In this document: in pieces, positions 10,975 to 22,249 of the stretch
How the letters are laid out: every line of letters begins with the position of its first letter
Position numbering within the stretch: position 1 is the stretch's first letter
DNA from: Sphingobacterium litopenaei
GTDB lineage: Bacteria; Bacteroidota; Bacteroidia; Sphingobacteriales; Sphingobacteriaceae
Direction: 5' to 3'
DNA length: 64,000 bases
Assembly: GCF_014692495.1 (NCBI RefSeq)
Contig: NZ_JACOIJ010000014.1
Span: forward strand, 19,868 to 83,867
Made by a program: the position numbers and the translations under genes
Notes under the pieces: model-generated
What the model was told of the DNA's origin: nothing
Seen by the model: the letters and a program-made list of their open reading frames with translations, nothing else
The model's database searches: none

Positions 10975-13228
10975 TTATTCCTCTTGCCAAACATAAGCAA
11001 AATTATTTTTTAGAATATAAAGTCTGTCTGAATTACTTTCCAACGCATTTTTTAATCGTGTTATTGTTTTATCGCTGTTGCTGCCATCAACGATGATGAT
11101 AGCTTTGGGATTTAGGGAATGTAAGTTATTTATGTCGGTGTAATTGTTTTTACGCCACAACACAAAATCAACTTCTGAAGGAAGCTCTAATGTTTTAATC
11201 TCCAGAATTAAGATTTTATATTTACCTAACTCGATCAATCTATTTTGTCTTTCGTTAGCGGCGATAGATGTAAATCCTATTTTATCTTCCGAAGAATAAA
11301 GTCTTAAATCTGGCAAGACACTAAATTGTAAGGTACTATGCTGCAATGAATCCAACGTAGAATACAGCATAACCTTGTTGTCCTTTATGAGAGAAATGCC
11401 GATCTCCGAACGTGTATTATAAAATTTTAATGCTGAGTAATTAGATTTTTGATAGAAGTTGTAACTATTAAACATCGTTAAGACAAAGAGAGCACTCATC
11501 AGTACTATAAAACCTTTGGCAACTTTTGAATTTAAAGCAACGATCAATGCCAAAATTCCTATTCCCAGAATGAAAACCTGGCTCCAGTGCCAATCCACAC
11601 CATGCACTTCCGCAGCAGGTAGCTGTTCAATCCCTTTCAACCCACTCATCATAAAATTGAGCAACCACTCCACAATTTTCCCCAAAAGTTGATTAGTCCA
11701 TTCCAATGGAATCATTACCAAGCCTATCCCTACATACATTATCAATGTACTTGGAATCGCAATAAACAGATTTGCTAACAAAAAGTAGTTCGGAAATTGC
11801 CCAAAATAATAAAATGTCAATGGCAAAGTAAATAACTGTGCTGCAATGGAAACATAGACATATTCAAGCACATAGTTGAACCATTTATTTTGTGTGAGAT
11901 AATAGTTCTTGAGAATTGGATATAGCAAAATTATTCCCAAAATTGCCATATACGACAACTGAAAACCTACATCAAATAAATAATTTGGCGAGAACAACAA
12001 AATAAACAAAGCCGAAGCCGCCAAGGTATTCAAAGGGATTTGCTTTCGATTGATAAGGATGGAACTCACAAAAAACGAAATCATAATTCCTGCTCTCAAT
12101 ATAGGTGGACTCATACCTGTCAAGATTACATAAGCCCATATCGCCAAAAGAATGATAATTGATTTTAGCAATCTTCCATACGGAAATCGGTCCATCCAAC
12201 GAAACACAAAATTCAATAAAGCAAAAACCAAACTCACGTGCAATCCCGATACACTCAATACATGAATGGTACCCGTACTGGTGAATGCCGAAATGGTACT
12301 TTGATCGATTTGGGAACGATATCCGAATATCAAAGCAACAGCCACATTAAAGGCTTCATCCTCCTTTATGTAATTTCGAAATTTAGCAATAAGTTGAGTT
12401 CGCAAATCTAAAGAATACGCTATCAACTTATTCCCGAATCCTTTATCCAAGATTTCAACTTCTTCCGGATTCAAGAGACATTGTGCTTCAATGCCTTTGT
12501 TAGCTAAATAGGCTTTATAATCAAATTCTTTGGGATTAAAAGGTGGATTAACCGCATTAAGTTTATTTACGAAAGCCATCTTATCACCGTAGTTAAATTG
12601 TTGGTCTTTTAGAGAATCCCGAAGAATTGTCAATGGCTCGGCGACTTGGCGAAGTAGCGAAGCTGTATCGAAGATACAAAAGCGGAGCTATTTAGCCAAG
12701 TCGCTTGTTGTAAGCAGTCCGCGAAGCGGCGGCTTACGGCAAGCGACGTAAGTCGCCGAGCCATTGTTAGCAAGGAGCGCAGCGGATTGCTAACAACATC
12801 AGTTTTCCAGAAACCACGCTGGATTGCGCTGAATCCGAAGCTACTTGCAGTTTCACAGGAAACCTAATCGTTTTCTCTTTATAAATAGGTTCGTCATCCA
12901 CAATTCCGACATATTGTAACGCAGGATAGGAAGAATGATAGTTTTTGATGTGCTTGGACTGAGTACTCGCATACTGATAATAACCATAAAAAATAACTAT
13001 CCCACTAAAGCAAATGCTGAATAGATACTTTTGAGAAAAGCTTTTGAAATAAGATAGCACAACAAAGAGGAACAATAGCAATCCTATTCCAATTAATAGA
13101 ATTTTCGGTGACAGATCGGAATTTGAGCCAACAGCAATAAGAATGCCCGTTATATATAGCAATAAGGCTTTCAGCATAGGAACTTTGCCGATAGTCAAAT
13201 CTAAAATATCGGCTTTTACCATTGCCAT
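10975..13228 (-). pseudogene. comEC: ComEC/Rec2 DNA-uptake channel gene split by a 163-bp insertion
   Basis: Two fragments of one gene. The 5' part (13228 down to about 12797) encodes N-terminal transmembrane helices and the start of the DUF4131/OB-like domain, ending in VSGKLML before it reads into foreign sequence and stops at 12767. The 3' part (12633 down to 10975) resumes with LTILRDSLKDQQFNYGDK and carries the multi-helix Competence domain (HVLSVSGLHVSLVFALLNF) plus a degenerate C-terminal domain without the usual metallo-beta-lactamase histidines. Removing 163 bp restores a continuous frame reading SGKLMLTILRD, so the ancestral protein was about 700 residues. ComEC is the inner-membrane channel for single-stranded DNA in natural transformation. 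Full function is unlikely unless both halves are made and assemble; the only start for the second half is TTG at 12633. Confidence 0.9.
12634..12796. mobile_element. 163-bp hairpin-rich palindromic element inserted in comEC
   Basis: GC-richer than its surroundings, with no coding capacity. A perfect 17-bp inverted repeat pairs 12631-12647 with 12750-12766. Nested stems: 12641-12650 with 12695-12704; 12700-12706 with 12741-12747; 12710-12715 with 12732-12737. Several mini-hairpins have a GAA loop: AGC-GAA-GCT, GTATC-GAA-GATAC and CCGC-GAA-GCGG. A second module is the hairpin TTGTTAGCAA (12764-12773) / TTGCTAACAA (12787-12796). CAA occurs at both junctions, so the ends are ambiguous by 3 bp (12631-12793 or 12634-12796) and CAA could be a target duplication. 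No transposase is present, so it would be a non-autonomous MITE- or REP-like unit. That class is inference; the insertion itself is read directly. Confidence 0.85.
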
Positions 13229-15266
13229 CTCACTTGCAATTTAATGTCCGTCTTCTTATTACCTTCAATTAAATCTAAGCCAGACCCAACATTTTCTCGA
13301 TTAAAATACTGTGTCAAAGCATATCGAAACCAAATATCCGTGGACTTGAATAATCTGTACCGCGCATTCAAATAGGTCCGAATTCCCTTATCATAATACA
13401 TCTGAAAACTAGAAGCATAAAGCACATCGCTTTCATAAGAATAGATCCTAGAATCATAATCCCTAGTATTAAAATAGGAAGCCCGAACATTCAAATTCAA
13501 CTTGTTACGAAGTCCTTTCCAAGACATATCTTGAAAGATCATATAACCTTCACTTCGATTGTCTAATTCTTTTTCAAAGAGGGACAACTCTGCGCGAGTC
13601 TTGATATTCCAAATTTCATTTAGCTTGTACTGATATTCCAATCGAACTTGATTTCGAACCACATCTACTAAGATATTTTCATTTGCTTTAGGCAATGCTA
13701 GATTTTCTTGTTTAATTCTATAGCGACAGCGAACCAAAAACTTTCCTCGCTTGTACCAAGAGTAAGTCGCCTGCGACAAAAAATCCAACCCTTGACTTGG
13801 ACCATCCACACGGAATCGAAGCCACGGAAACTTAAACATATCCACATAATTAACCCATTCAAACTTTCTAGTAACATGATAAACCACGCCAGTATACAAC
13901 CCTTTTTCATTCGAAATATTAGAACCTTCTGAAACAGTTTGAGCAAAAAACTATGGTAATTTCGCTGAAAGTTTCTATAGTTTACAAAAGCTGAAACTTT
14001 GGGATGAAGACTGGCAATAATGCCATTTACGGTTGCTAAACCTGCATCTATACTGAGTGCTGTTTCACCAAATAGATAAAAATTACGGAAGTTGTATTTA
14101 TAATTTATTCCGACCTGGAGCAAATCTTTCCCTTCAAAATCATATTGATTTCTAACTTCATTGCCTCTAATAATTTCCCCTTTATACCTTGTATATAATC
14201 CTGTAATTCCTAATTTCAAACGCTTATATTGATAAGTTATATCCGAGCCCACGACGAATTGTTTGATAGCATCTCGATAAGATTGTTCTGTTGGAGTACG
14301 ATGCAAACCAGAACTATTTATGGTCTTTATCAGGTTCGTATGATCAGTCTTTTCTATATTTCCACTCAAGTGATTGTAAGCCATGAATGGTATTACTGTG
14401 AATCGTTTAAAAGCGAGTTGTGTAGCAATGCCTCGATGAAAGTTATTTTCATTCATCGAAGAATAAGACCTCAAACCAATACCTTGCTTTGCGACTGCAC
14501 CTATCCACGTGCCTTTGCCAAAACTCAACCCATTCCAAATCACCAATCCTTGTCCACTTTGTATAGCGAAATCGCCTATTACAACTTTACGTATAGTTTT
14601 ATTTACATCATTGATTTCGAGATAGCCTGAATAAAAATCAAAACCTCGCTTTTGAGCCAAGGTAAAGAAAGGTTCACCTGCATCTTTCTCTGCATTCAGA
14701 CCAATCTTAATTTTTTGTTGATAATTCCATCGGTATCGCAACGAATATGCGTTAGGGTCACCCAAATATCTGGAACGATTTTCATCTGTAATGGAATACC
14801 CTTGTAGCTTTTCCAAAGTCCGACCAAAGCGTAGCATCAAACTATGCTCGTCTTCTTTTCCAATGCTTCTCCAAGACAAATCTTTCAAAGAAGATTTTTG
14901 CCCGACAAACACAAACTGTCTGAGTAAAGTAATGGTCTGCAAATCCAGACCTACAATACCTTGCAGTTCCAACACATTGATAAAATCTCCCGATAATTCA
15001 CGATGAAGGATAATATTGTTGACTTGCTGCGGAGAGAGAAATAAAATCGATGATAATTCCTCATTGGTTACTTTATTCAAATCCAGAGGATTTTTCATAA
15101 TACTATACAAGCGCTCCATTACCTCACTGACATCAACATTTTCACCCAAATCTTCGCTAATCTGCTCCAGTAAAAGTTCTTCAAAATTAGACTCCAATTC
15201 TTGCGCAAATAATATCGGATTTACGAAAAAGAATAGAAAAGTCCAAAAGAAAATACTAAAACGCAT
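13216..15266 (-). pseudogene. helix-hairpin-helix outer-membrane protein, one-base frameshift
   Basis: Signal peptide MRFSIFFWTFLFFFVNPILFAQ, then helix-hairpin-helix (ComEA-like) repeats (LDLNKVTNEELSSILFLSPQ and a second HHH ending near residue 125), then a long beta-strand-rich region typical of outer-membrane barrels, ending in an aromatic residue (VRWQW). The frame breaks at a run of six A on the plus strand (13945-13950). With seven, the protein reads smoothly SFFAQTVSEGSNISNEKG and on to the stop at 13216, giving about 680 residues. As given, the first frame runs into nonsense and stops at 13698. ATG 15266 is preferred over TTG 15278 because it starts the signal peptide. The gene overlaps the barrel gene upstream and comEC downstream. 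The break may be a sequencing error, a true mutation or slippage. The function of the intact family is not known to me. Confidence 0.82.
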
Positions 15267-16056
15267 AAGCCAAAGCAATTTGTGGTGAAGAGCCTAATCT
15301 GGTATGGAAAGCAGAAGAAACATCAAACTGAAACCTATTCCATTTCAATCCAATCCCTCCAAAATATTGCATGGGGTTAGAGCTGGCTCCCGCTCGAAGA
15401 ATTACTATATCTGCAGTGGAATACGCTATGCCAGACCTGATATTTATCCCCTGATCAAATTCGTAATACACATCTGTTGTCAAAGACAATATATTCGAAA
15501 TTTTATAAAGAAATCCTGCTGCTGCTTCCGTTGGTAAATATTGTTCAGTATCGTCTTTGAATTTTGTGAGTGTGGTATTTCTAAATAGCAACCCAACATT
15601 AACTTTCTCTCCTAGCTTGATCAAGGCTCCCAAATCAAAAGAGAAAGCATTATCATTCACATAATCCTGAACATGAAAACGATGATAGTTGGCAGAAACC
15701 GAAGTTGAAAAAACGCCACCAAAACTTCTAGCATAAACAAGATTTCCTGTAAGGAAGGATGAAACTTGAGCTATCCCGTAATTCCTTATCCCCAGCCCAA
15801 TCGCCCCGATATGCTTTAAAGGCACTCCCAAATATGCCGCCTGTGTTCGAAGATCTTTGGTCATGAAATGTGGTTGATATGTTGTAGCTAAGTGCGTAGA
15901 ACTAAGATCAGCCAAGCCTGCTGCATTACACGTAATACTATAAAGGGATTCACTCGCTAACCCCGTATTTCCCATTCCATGAAAAGGTGCCGCATTAAAA
16001 GTTTGGGCACACAGTTGCACTGGTAACAATAAGATAAATAGTATACGTGTGATCAT
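15256..16056 (-). CDS. predicted outer-membrane beta-barrel protein (PorV/PorQ-like)
   Basis: 266 residues with a signal peptide (MITRILFILLLPVQLCAQ). The mature start, TFNAAPFHGMGNTGLASESL, has the small-residue-rich GMGNTG.A pattern of the PorV/PorQ/FadL-like families of Bacteroidota. Alternating beta-strands follow and the last residue is phenylalanine (ALAYAF), typical of a barrel inserted by BamA. It heads the run with the HHH protein, ComEC and RecQ, overlapping the next gene by 11 bp, so the two are probably translationally coupled. A structural or transport role in the outer membrane is likely. A type IX secretion link is possible from the family resemblance, but no other Por or Gld gene is in the window. 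Confidence 0.72.
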   Translation of the reverse strand: MITRILFILLLPVQLCAQTFNAAPFHGMGNTGLASESLYSITCNAAGLADLSSTHLATTYQPHFMTKDLRTQAAYLGVPLKHIGAIGLGIRNYGIAQVSSFLTGNLVYARSFGGVFSTSVSANYHRFHVQDYVNDNAFSFDLGALIKLGEKVNVGLLFRNTTLTKFKDDTEQYLPTEAAAGFLYKISNILSLTTDVYYEFDQGINIRSGIAYSTADIVILRAGASSNPMQYFGGIGLKWNRFQFDVSSAFHTRLGSSPQIALAYAF

Positions 16057-16145
16057 TTATTAGGCTTTGAGGTTATATTAAATTTAATAAAGAAAAACCA
16101 AATATTGAAATATAATTAATTTAAAAGAAAATATACTTTAACAAA

Positions 16146-16170
16146 AAAGACCAGTCATTGACTGGTCTTT
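16146..16170 (-). terminator. gyrB terminator
   Basis: Perfect 10-bp stem AAAGACCAGT / ACTGGTCTTT with a 5-nt loop, 21 bp past the gyrB stop. Read on the minus strand it runs straight into TTTTTT. Confidence 0.88.
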
Positions 16171-16190
16171 CCTATTATATTTTCTGCGAA

Positions 16191-18152
<1,962 letters not shown>

Positions 18153-18180
18153 TTAAAAAAAATCTGATTAATTTAACATT

Positions 18181-18188
18181 CAAAGTTA
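18181..18188 (-). promoter_or_regulatory. gyrB promoter -7 box
   Basis: TAACTTTG on the minus strand fits the Bacteroidota sigma-A -7 consensus TAnnTTTG and leaves a leader of about 31 nt before the gyrB ATG. Confidence 0.6.
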
Positions 18189-18295
18189 ATAAAAATAAGG
18201 GACTTAAACAACCATTTCACGCAACGAAAAACAGGTAATTTCGTCGGACTAGAACGAAAAAAATAACAAAAAATGGAATTTTAATTTTTTTATAG

Positions 18296-18303
18296 TAGGT
18301 TTG
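18296..18303 (+). promoter_or_regulatory. ompH-like gene promoter -7 box
   Basis: TAGGTTTG fits TAnnTTTG, 26 nt before the ATG of the OmpH-like gene. It is divergent from the gyrB box, so the two promoters share about 110 bp. Confidence 0.55.
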
Positions 18304-18329
18304 TTCCTTAAACTGAAAATAGACATCAA

Positions 18330-18950
18330 ATGAATAGATTTTTATCAAACTTATCGAAAATCACTTTAGGTATCGCTATTGTAGCTGGAGCTGCATCATG
18401 TGGTCAAAAGACATCAAATACTACAACTGCAAAAGGTGATAGCACTTCATCTACTGCACCTGCAACTAAAACTGCTGATAAAATTGTTTACGTAAACGCG
18501 GACACTTTATCTGCTCAATACGAATATTTCAAAGATGCTAAAGCGAAATTAGAAGGTAAAGCAAAAAAAGCGCAAGAAAATTTACAGTCTAAAGGTCAAG
18601 CTTTTCAAAGAGAATTAGCTGAGGCAGAACAAAAAGCTGCGACAATGAGTGCTTCGGAGCGTCAAGCAACAGAAGAAAGATTAGCCCGTAAACAACAAGA
18701 ATTAGCGCAATTAAATCAAAATGCTTCAGCATCTTTAGCACAAGATGAGCAATCTGAAATGACTGCAGTGTACAACTCTATCACAGAGTACTTGACTAAA
18801 CACGCAAAAGATAATGGTTACCAATATGTGTTAACTTACTCTAAAACGAATCCTGCAGTAATTTACGCGGATGAAAAATTAGACATCACAAAAGAAGTTG
18901 TTGCCGCTTTAAACAAAGAATATAAAGCTAAAAAAACAGACAAAAAATAA
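18330..18950 (+). CDS. OmpH/Skp-family periplasmic chaperone, predicted lipoprotein
   Basis: 206 residues. The N-terminus is a lipoprotein signal with lipobox AGAASC and lipidation Cys24, followed by a Thr/Ser-rich linker. From about residue 50 (KIVYVNADTLSAQYEYFKDA) it matches the OmpH/Skp fold: a short beta core with a long alpha-helical coiled-coil hairpin rich in Lys, Glu, Gln and Ala, then a C-terminal strand region (GYQYVLTYSKTNPAVIYADE). Skp proteins are trimeric holdases that escort outer-membrane proteins across the periplasm. Here a lipid anchor would tether it to a membrane. It is a single-gene transcript with a strong terminator. Confidence 0.88.
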   Translation: MNRFLSNLSKITLGIAIVAGAASCGQKTSNTTTAKGDSTSSTAPATKTADKIVYVNADTLSAQYEYFKDAKAKLEGKAKKAQENLQSKGQAFQRELAEAEQKAATMSASERQATEERLARKQQELAQLNQNASASLAQDEQSEMTAVYNSITEYLTKHAKDNGYQYVLTYSKTNPAVIYADEKLDITKEVVAALNKEYKAKKTDKK

Positions 18951-18971
18951 TAAAGCTTACAGCTATAAAAC

Positions 18972-19007
18972 AAAAAGGGATTTAATCGATGGATTAAATC
19001 CCTTTTT
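18972..19007 (+). terminator. terminator after the ompH-like gene
   Basis: A 16-bp stem (AAAAAGGGATTTAATC with its complement) and a 4-nt loop, followed by TTTTGTTTTA. A strong intrinsic terminator. Confidence 0.92.
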
Positions 19008-19036
19008 GTTTTATTTTTAAATTATAAACAACAATT

Positions 19037-19942
19037 ATGATAGTTCACATCTTGTCTGCTGAATCGCATCCTTTTGAATGGATAGATATCACCAATCCTA
19101 CTTTAGAAGATTTCAAAGAGTTGAAAGAAAAATTCAATCTGCGAGAAGCTTCCATAAAAGACTGCTTGGAAATTGGTCATCTTCCCAAAATAGAAGAATT
19201 TGAGAATTATCATTTTTTGATTATCCGCTCCACACCTCCCAAATTGGAAGAAGCGTCCGATTCATTGACTGAAATTACGGATAGAATTTCCATTTTCTAT
19301 GGACAGAATTTCGTAATCACCACCCATAGAAGTCAAATTCCCTTTTTAGAGCACATTCAACGTCTAGACAGCAAGAGCAAGGTGCTGTCCTCCAGTAAAT
19401 CACTTGTTAATACGTTAGTTTCTGAAGCCTTGAAATCATTTGAGACAATGGTATTAGGAGAAATGGCGACAAAATTGGATGAGTACGAGGAGATTGTATT
19501 TCTACATCAGAAGCGCAAGCCTTTCCTCAAAAAACTATATTATATCAAGCGACAGATTGATGTAATTCGTTCTATTTTGGTTTTGTATAAAGATATAGTG
19601 GATTATTTTCATTTACCAGAATACAGAAATATTTACACCCAAGACCTTCGTGATTTATTTTCGAGAACGAGTACTTTGTATCGCAACGCTTCCGAAAATA
19701 CAGCACAACTCTTATCTATTTATTTCAATATAGAATCCAATCATACTAATGAGATAATGCGCATACTGACCATTATCTCGGTATTCTTTATGCCATTGAC
19801 ATTTATTGTAGGCGTTTACGGGATGAATTTTGACATCATGCCCGAGTTGCATTGGGAATATGGTTACCCTATAGTACTTTGTTCTATGTTGGGATTAAGC
19901 CTAATAATTTACCTTTGGTTCAAAAGAAAGAAGTGGTTATAG
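19037..19942 (+). CDS. corA: CorA-family divalent metal ion transporter
   Basis: 301 residues. A long cytoplasmic N-terminal funnel domain precedes two C-terminal transmembrane helices. The first helix ends in the diagnostic YGMN motif (FIVGVYGMNFDIMPELHWEY) and the second in the basic tail WFKRKKWL. CorA pentamers admit Mg2+, and sometimes Co2+ or Ni2+, down the membrane potential. Some members of this family export zinc or other ions, so substrate assignment is by family only. The ATG is 30 bp beyond the preceding terminator. The last 6 bp overlap the end of convergent tsaB. Confidence 0.93.
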   Translation: MIVHILSAESHPFEWIDITNPTLEDFKELKEKFNLREASIKDCLEIGHLPKIEEFENYHFLIIRSTPPKLEEASDSLTEITDRISIFYGQNFVITTHRSQIPFLEHIQRLDSKSKVLSSSKSLVNTLVSEALKSFETMVLGEMATKLDEYEEIVFLHQKRKPFLKKLYYIKRQIDVIRSILVLYKDIVDYFHLPEYRNIYTQDLRDLFSRTSTLYRNASENTAQLLSIYFNIESNHTNEIMRILTIISVFFMPLTFIVGVYGMNFDIMPELHWEYGYPIVLCSMLGLSLIIYLWFKRKKWL

Positions 19943-20629
19943 CTTATTCGCTTTAGGTGTAGTCGCTATAAATTCTTTTAAGTAATAAGGCTCGAAGTAA
20001 ATCAAATCTTCGAATTCTTGATTCGTATACTTCTCAAACGCAGCAGCAGATAGATATGCTGATGAATGTTTATAAGTTGTGTCAATCGCGATATTAGCCT
20101 GATCCGATAATAAATCTTTCAATTTCGCAGCACCAGAACCAAATAAATGCAGCTGATAATTAGAATAATCAGAAAAAGTATCCGCATCAATAATCTCTGC
20201 CTTTGTCTCCTCTACTACCTTTCCTTGACCATTAAAAACCATCATGTACACTTCCATACGACGCGCATCCAGCATCGGAACATATATTACTTCAGACTGT
20301 ATAGATGATTTCGTAAAGCCTCTATACATACTTTCTAAAGTATTAATAGCCAACAAGGGAATATCTAATGCATAACATAATCCTTTTGCAGTAGACACTC
20401 CAATTCGTAAGCCTGTGTAGGAACCTGGACCTTTACTTACTGCAACAGCTGCAAGTTGTGCATAAGTAATATTTGTTCTTTGCAAAAGCTCGTCGATAAA
20501 CAAGGTCAATTTAGTGGCATGCAAATTTGGTTCTGCCGCATCTATTTGATCTATTACTTGTCCATCCAGACTTAATGATACCGAGCAAACTTCTGTTGCT
20601 GTATCTATTTGCAAAATATACGTACTCAT
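19937..20629 (-). CDS. tsaB: tRNA N6-threonylcarbamoyladenosine synthesis protein TsaB
   Basis: 230 residues of the ASKHA fold. TsaB partners TsaD and TsaE in making the t6A37 modification of ANN-decoding tRNAs. The phosphate-1 motif ILQIDTATEVCSVSL and the TsaB signature SKGPGSYTGLRIG are present, followed by AKGLCYALDIPLLAINTLE. As in other TsaB proteins, the C-terminal half is reduced and lacks the metal-binding histidines of TsaD. It lies 14 bp downstream of yidD and may be co-transcribed with rpmH-rnpA-yidD. It ends tail-to-tail with corA, overlapping by 6 bp. Confidence 0.95.
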   Translation of the reverse strand: MSTYILQIDTATEVCSVSLSLDGQVIDQIDAAEPNLHATKLTLFIDELLQRTNITYAQLAAVAVSKGPGSYTGLRIGVSTAKGLCYALDIPLLAINTLESMYRGFTKSSIQSEVIYVPMLDARRMEVYMMVFNGQGKVVEETKAEIIDADTFSDYSNYQLHLFGSGAAKLKDLLSDQANIAIDTTYKHSSAYLSAAAFEKYTNQEFEDLIYFEPYYLKEFIATTPKANKL

Positions 20630-20643
20630 TATAACTTAATCAA

Positions 20644-20895
20644 TTAAGGAACAGGATCATGTCCATGTCCACCCCAGGGATTACAACTAGCTATACGTTT
20701 GATTGTGAGCCAGCCTCCTTTAAAAGGACCGTACTTCGTTATCGCCTCTTTGCCATATTGCGAACAAGTCGGTGTATAACGACAATTAGCTCCCAACAAA
20801 GGCGAAATAAAAAGCTGATAAACTTTTATTATAAACAAAAAAAGGTGTTTCAAACACCACAATAAAAAATTCCATATGCTAAGAAGAAATTTCAT
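20644..20895 (-). CDS. yidD: membrane protein insertion efficiency factor YidD
   Basis: 83 residues, a small inner-membrane-associated protein that assists YidC-dependent insertion. The family core [20 protein letters not shown] and the basic [20 protein letters not shown] segment are complete, with the conserved cysteines. The N-terminus is a hydrophobic helix. Its first 17 bp overlap the end of rnpA, consistent with translational coupling in the rpmH-rnpA-yidD arrangement found in many bacteria. Confidence 0.95.
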   Translation of the reverse strand: MKFLLSIWNFLLWCLKHLFLFIIKVYQLFISPLLGANCRYTPTCSQYGKEAITKYGPFKGGWLTIKRIASCNPWGGHGHDPVP

Positions 20896-21268
20896 GCACT
20901 AACTGTTTTAATGTCTTATTCATTTTGACAAATAACAATTCATAACTCAATTCTTCTTTACCAACATATTGAATTGCCATATCCAAATGTAAGGAGAGTT
21001 TATTCACTTCCTCATATAAGATTTCATTTTTTTGCAAACGATAGACTTCGCGCATCAATCTTTTGATACGATTACGATCATGTGCTCTTTTGAATCGACG
21101 TTTGGATACAGATAGAATTACCTGAACAGGAGCAGATGTAGGCTGGATAGCACCAACCAAAAATACCACTCGGAAAGGGTAAACAATAAAAGAAGAACTA
21201 CTATGAAAAAGAGAATCAATTTTTCTCCTACTACACAGTCGTTCTTCTTTCGTAAATGTTTTTTTCAT
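20879..21268 (-). CDS. rnpA: ribonuclease P protein component
   Basis: 129 residues, the basic protein subunit of RNase P that helps the RNA subunit bind pre-tRNA leaders. The start [18 protein letters not shown] and the RNR signature [20 protein letters not shown] are typical. It lies 61 bp downstream of rpmH and overlaps yidD. The RNase P RNA gene (rnpB) was not seen in this window. Confidence 0.94.
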   Translation of the reverse strand: MKKTFTKEERLCSRRKIDSLFHSSSSFIVYPFRVVFLVGAIQPTSAPVQVILSVSKRRFKRAHDRNRIKRLMREVYRLQKNEILYEEVNKLSLHLDMAIQYVGKEELSYELLFVKMNKTLKQLVHEISS

Positions 21269-21329
21269 TAGATGACTAGTTTGGCCGGAATATAGCCACA
21301 GTAAAAGTCACCGGCGCTAAAGAAAAGAA

Positions 21330-21488
21330 TTAGCCTTTGTGACGGTATTCGTCAGAAACTGTTAGACGTTTTCTACCTTTTGCTCTACGAGAAGCTAATA
21401 CTCTTCTACCATTAGCTGTGCTCATACGCTCTCTAAAACCGTGTTTATTTCTTCTTTTTCTTTGCGAAGGCTGAAATGTTCTTTTCAT
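21330..21488 (-). CDS. rpmH: 50S ribosomal protein L34
   Basis: A 52-residue ORF beginning [20 protein letters not shown], the invariant N-terminus of L34, and continuing with [20 protein letters not shown]. The C-terminus ends VSDEYRHKG, slightly longer than the 44-46 residues common in other phyla but normal for Bacteroidota. It heads the rpmH-rnpA-yidD set. No dnaA gene or obvious origin lies beside it. Confidence 0.97.
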   Translation of the reverse strand: MKRTFQPSQRKRRNKHGFRERMSTANGRRVLASRRAKGRKRLTVSDEYRHKG

Positions 21489-21591
21489 GACGCTCTATTA
21501 TCTTTATTTATTTTTCTCTATTAACCAATATTATCCTCTAAGAGGAATGCAAAAGTACTGTATAATTTCAATATATACAAGTATATCAAAG

Positions 21592-21623
21592 AAAAAAGTT
21601 CACAATATGCTGTGAACTTTTTT
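21592..21623. terminator. bidirectional terminator between mscL and rpmH
   Basis: 13-bp stem AAAAAAGTTCACA / TGTGAACTTTTTT with a 6-nt loop. It lies 21 bp beyond the mscL stop and functions best for mscL on the minus strand. Confidence 0.85.
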
Positions 21624-21644
21624 CTTTCTTAGTAACAGTAAAAA

Positions 21645-22067
21645 CTACTTATTTTTTAATAAATCTCTAATTTCCGTAAGAAGTACTTCTTCATTTGAAG
21701 GAGCTGGAGCAGGAGCATCTGCTGGTGCTTCATCTTTTTTCTTCAAAGAATTTATGGCTTTTATAACCACAAAAATACAAAATGCAATAATTAAAAATTG
21801 AATTACTACATTAATAAAGTTACCATAATTCAACGTAACTGCCGGATTCAACACTGACCCATCTGGATTGAGAACTGCCTCTTTTAAAGTGATAACTTTT
21901 TCTGAAAAATCTACTCCTCCTGTAATTACTCCAATCACGGGCATGATCAAATCATCCACTAATGATGTTACAATCTTACCAAATGCACCACCAATTACTA
22001 CACCGACAGCCAAATCAATGACATTGCCGCGCATTGCAAATTCCTTAAATTCCTTTATAAATCCCAT
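21645..22067 (-). CDS. mscL: large-conductance mechanosensitive channel
   Basis: 140 residues. MscL pentamers open a wide pore on hypo-osmotic shock. The N-terminal helix and TM1 are clear ([20 protein letters not shown], then [18 protein letters not shown]), then a periplasmic loop and TM2 ([18 protein letters not shown]). The cytoplasmic bundle ends [15 protein letters not shown] short alanine/proline linker ([12 protein letters not shown]) separates TM2 from the C-terminal helix. It is transcribed alone from a box at 22089-22096. Confidence 0.96.
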   Translation of the reverse strand: MGFIKEFKEFAMRGNVIDLAVGVVIGGAFGKIVTSLVDDLIMPVIGVITGGVDFSEKVITLKEAVLNPDGSVLNPAVTLNYGNFINVVIQFLIIAFCIFVVIKAINSLKKKDEAPADAPAPAPSNEEVLLTEIRDLLKNK

Positions 22068-22088
22068 AAATTTTTTATTTTAATGAAA

Positions 22089-22096
22089 CAAAAATA
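22089..22096 (-). promoter_or_regulatory. mscL promoter -7 box
   Basis: TATTTTTG on the minus strand fits TAnnTTTG and gives a leader of about 21 nt before the mscL ATG. Confidence 0.55.
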
Positions 22097-22174
22097 ACTA
22101 TAAAAGTTCTAAATTTGATAATACAATTATAACCGTAAATTTATATCACTTAAAATGGTTACATTTACTCGTTA

Positions 22175-22194
22175 TTATTATTTTAAAATAATAA
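22175..22194. repeat. 20-bp perfect AT palindrome between mscL and a response regulator gene
   Basis: TTATTATTTTAAAATAATAA is a perfect dyad centred at 22184/22185 in the divergent intergenic region. It could be an operator or a by-product of AT-rich sequence. Confidence 0.5.
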
Positions 22195-22249
22195 AATTTT
22201 TCCTATTTTAAGAAAAGTATAAATAAAAAACAACACACCAAATCACCAT

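Noticed and set aside
10975..12633. The two comEC fragments as two separate genes
   Set aside because: The second starts only at TTG at the very edge of the insertion, and the fused frame reads straight through family-like sequence.
12631..12796. Insert in comEC taken as an intein, intron or in-frame domain
   Set aside because: Its length is 163 bp, not a multiple of three, with stops on the comEC strand, and no intron secondary-structure domains or splice motifs are visible.
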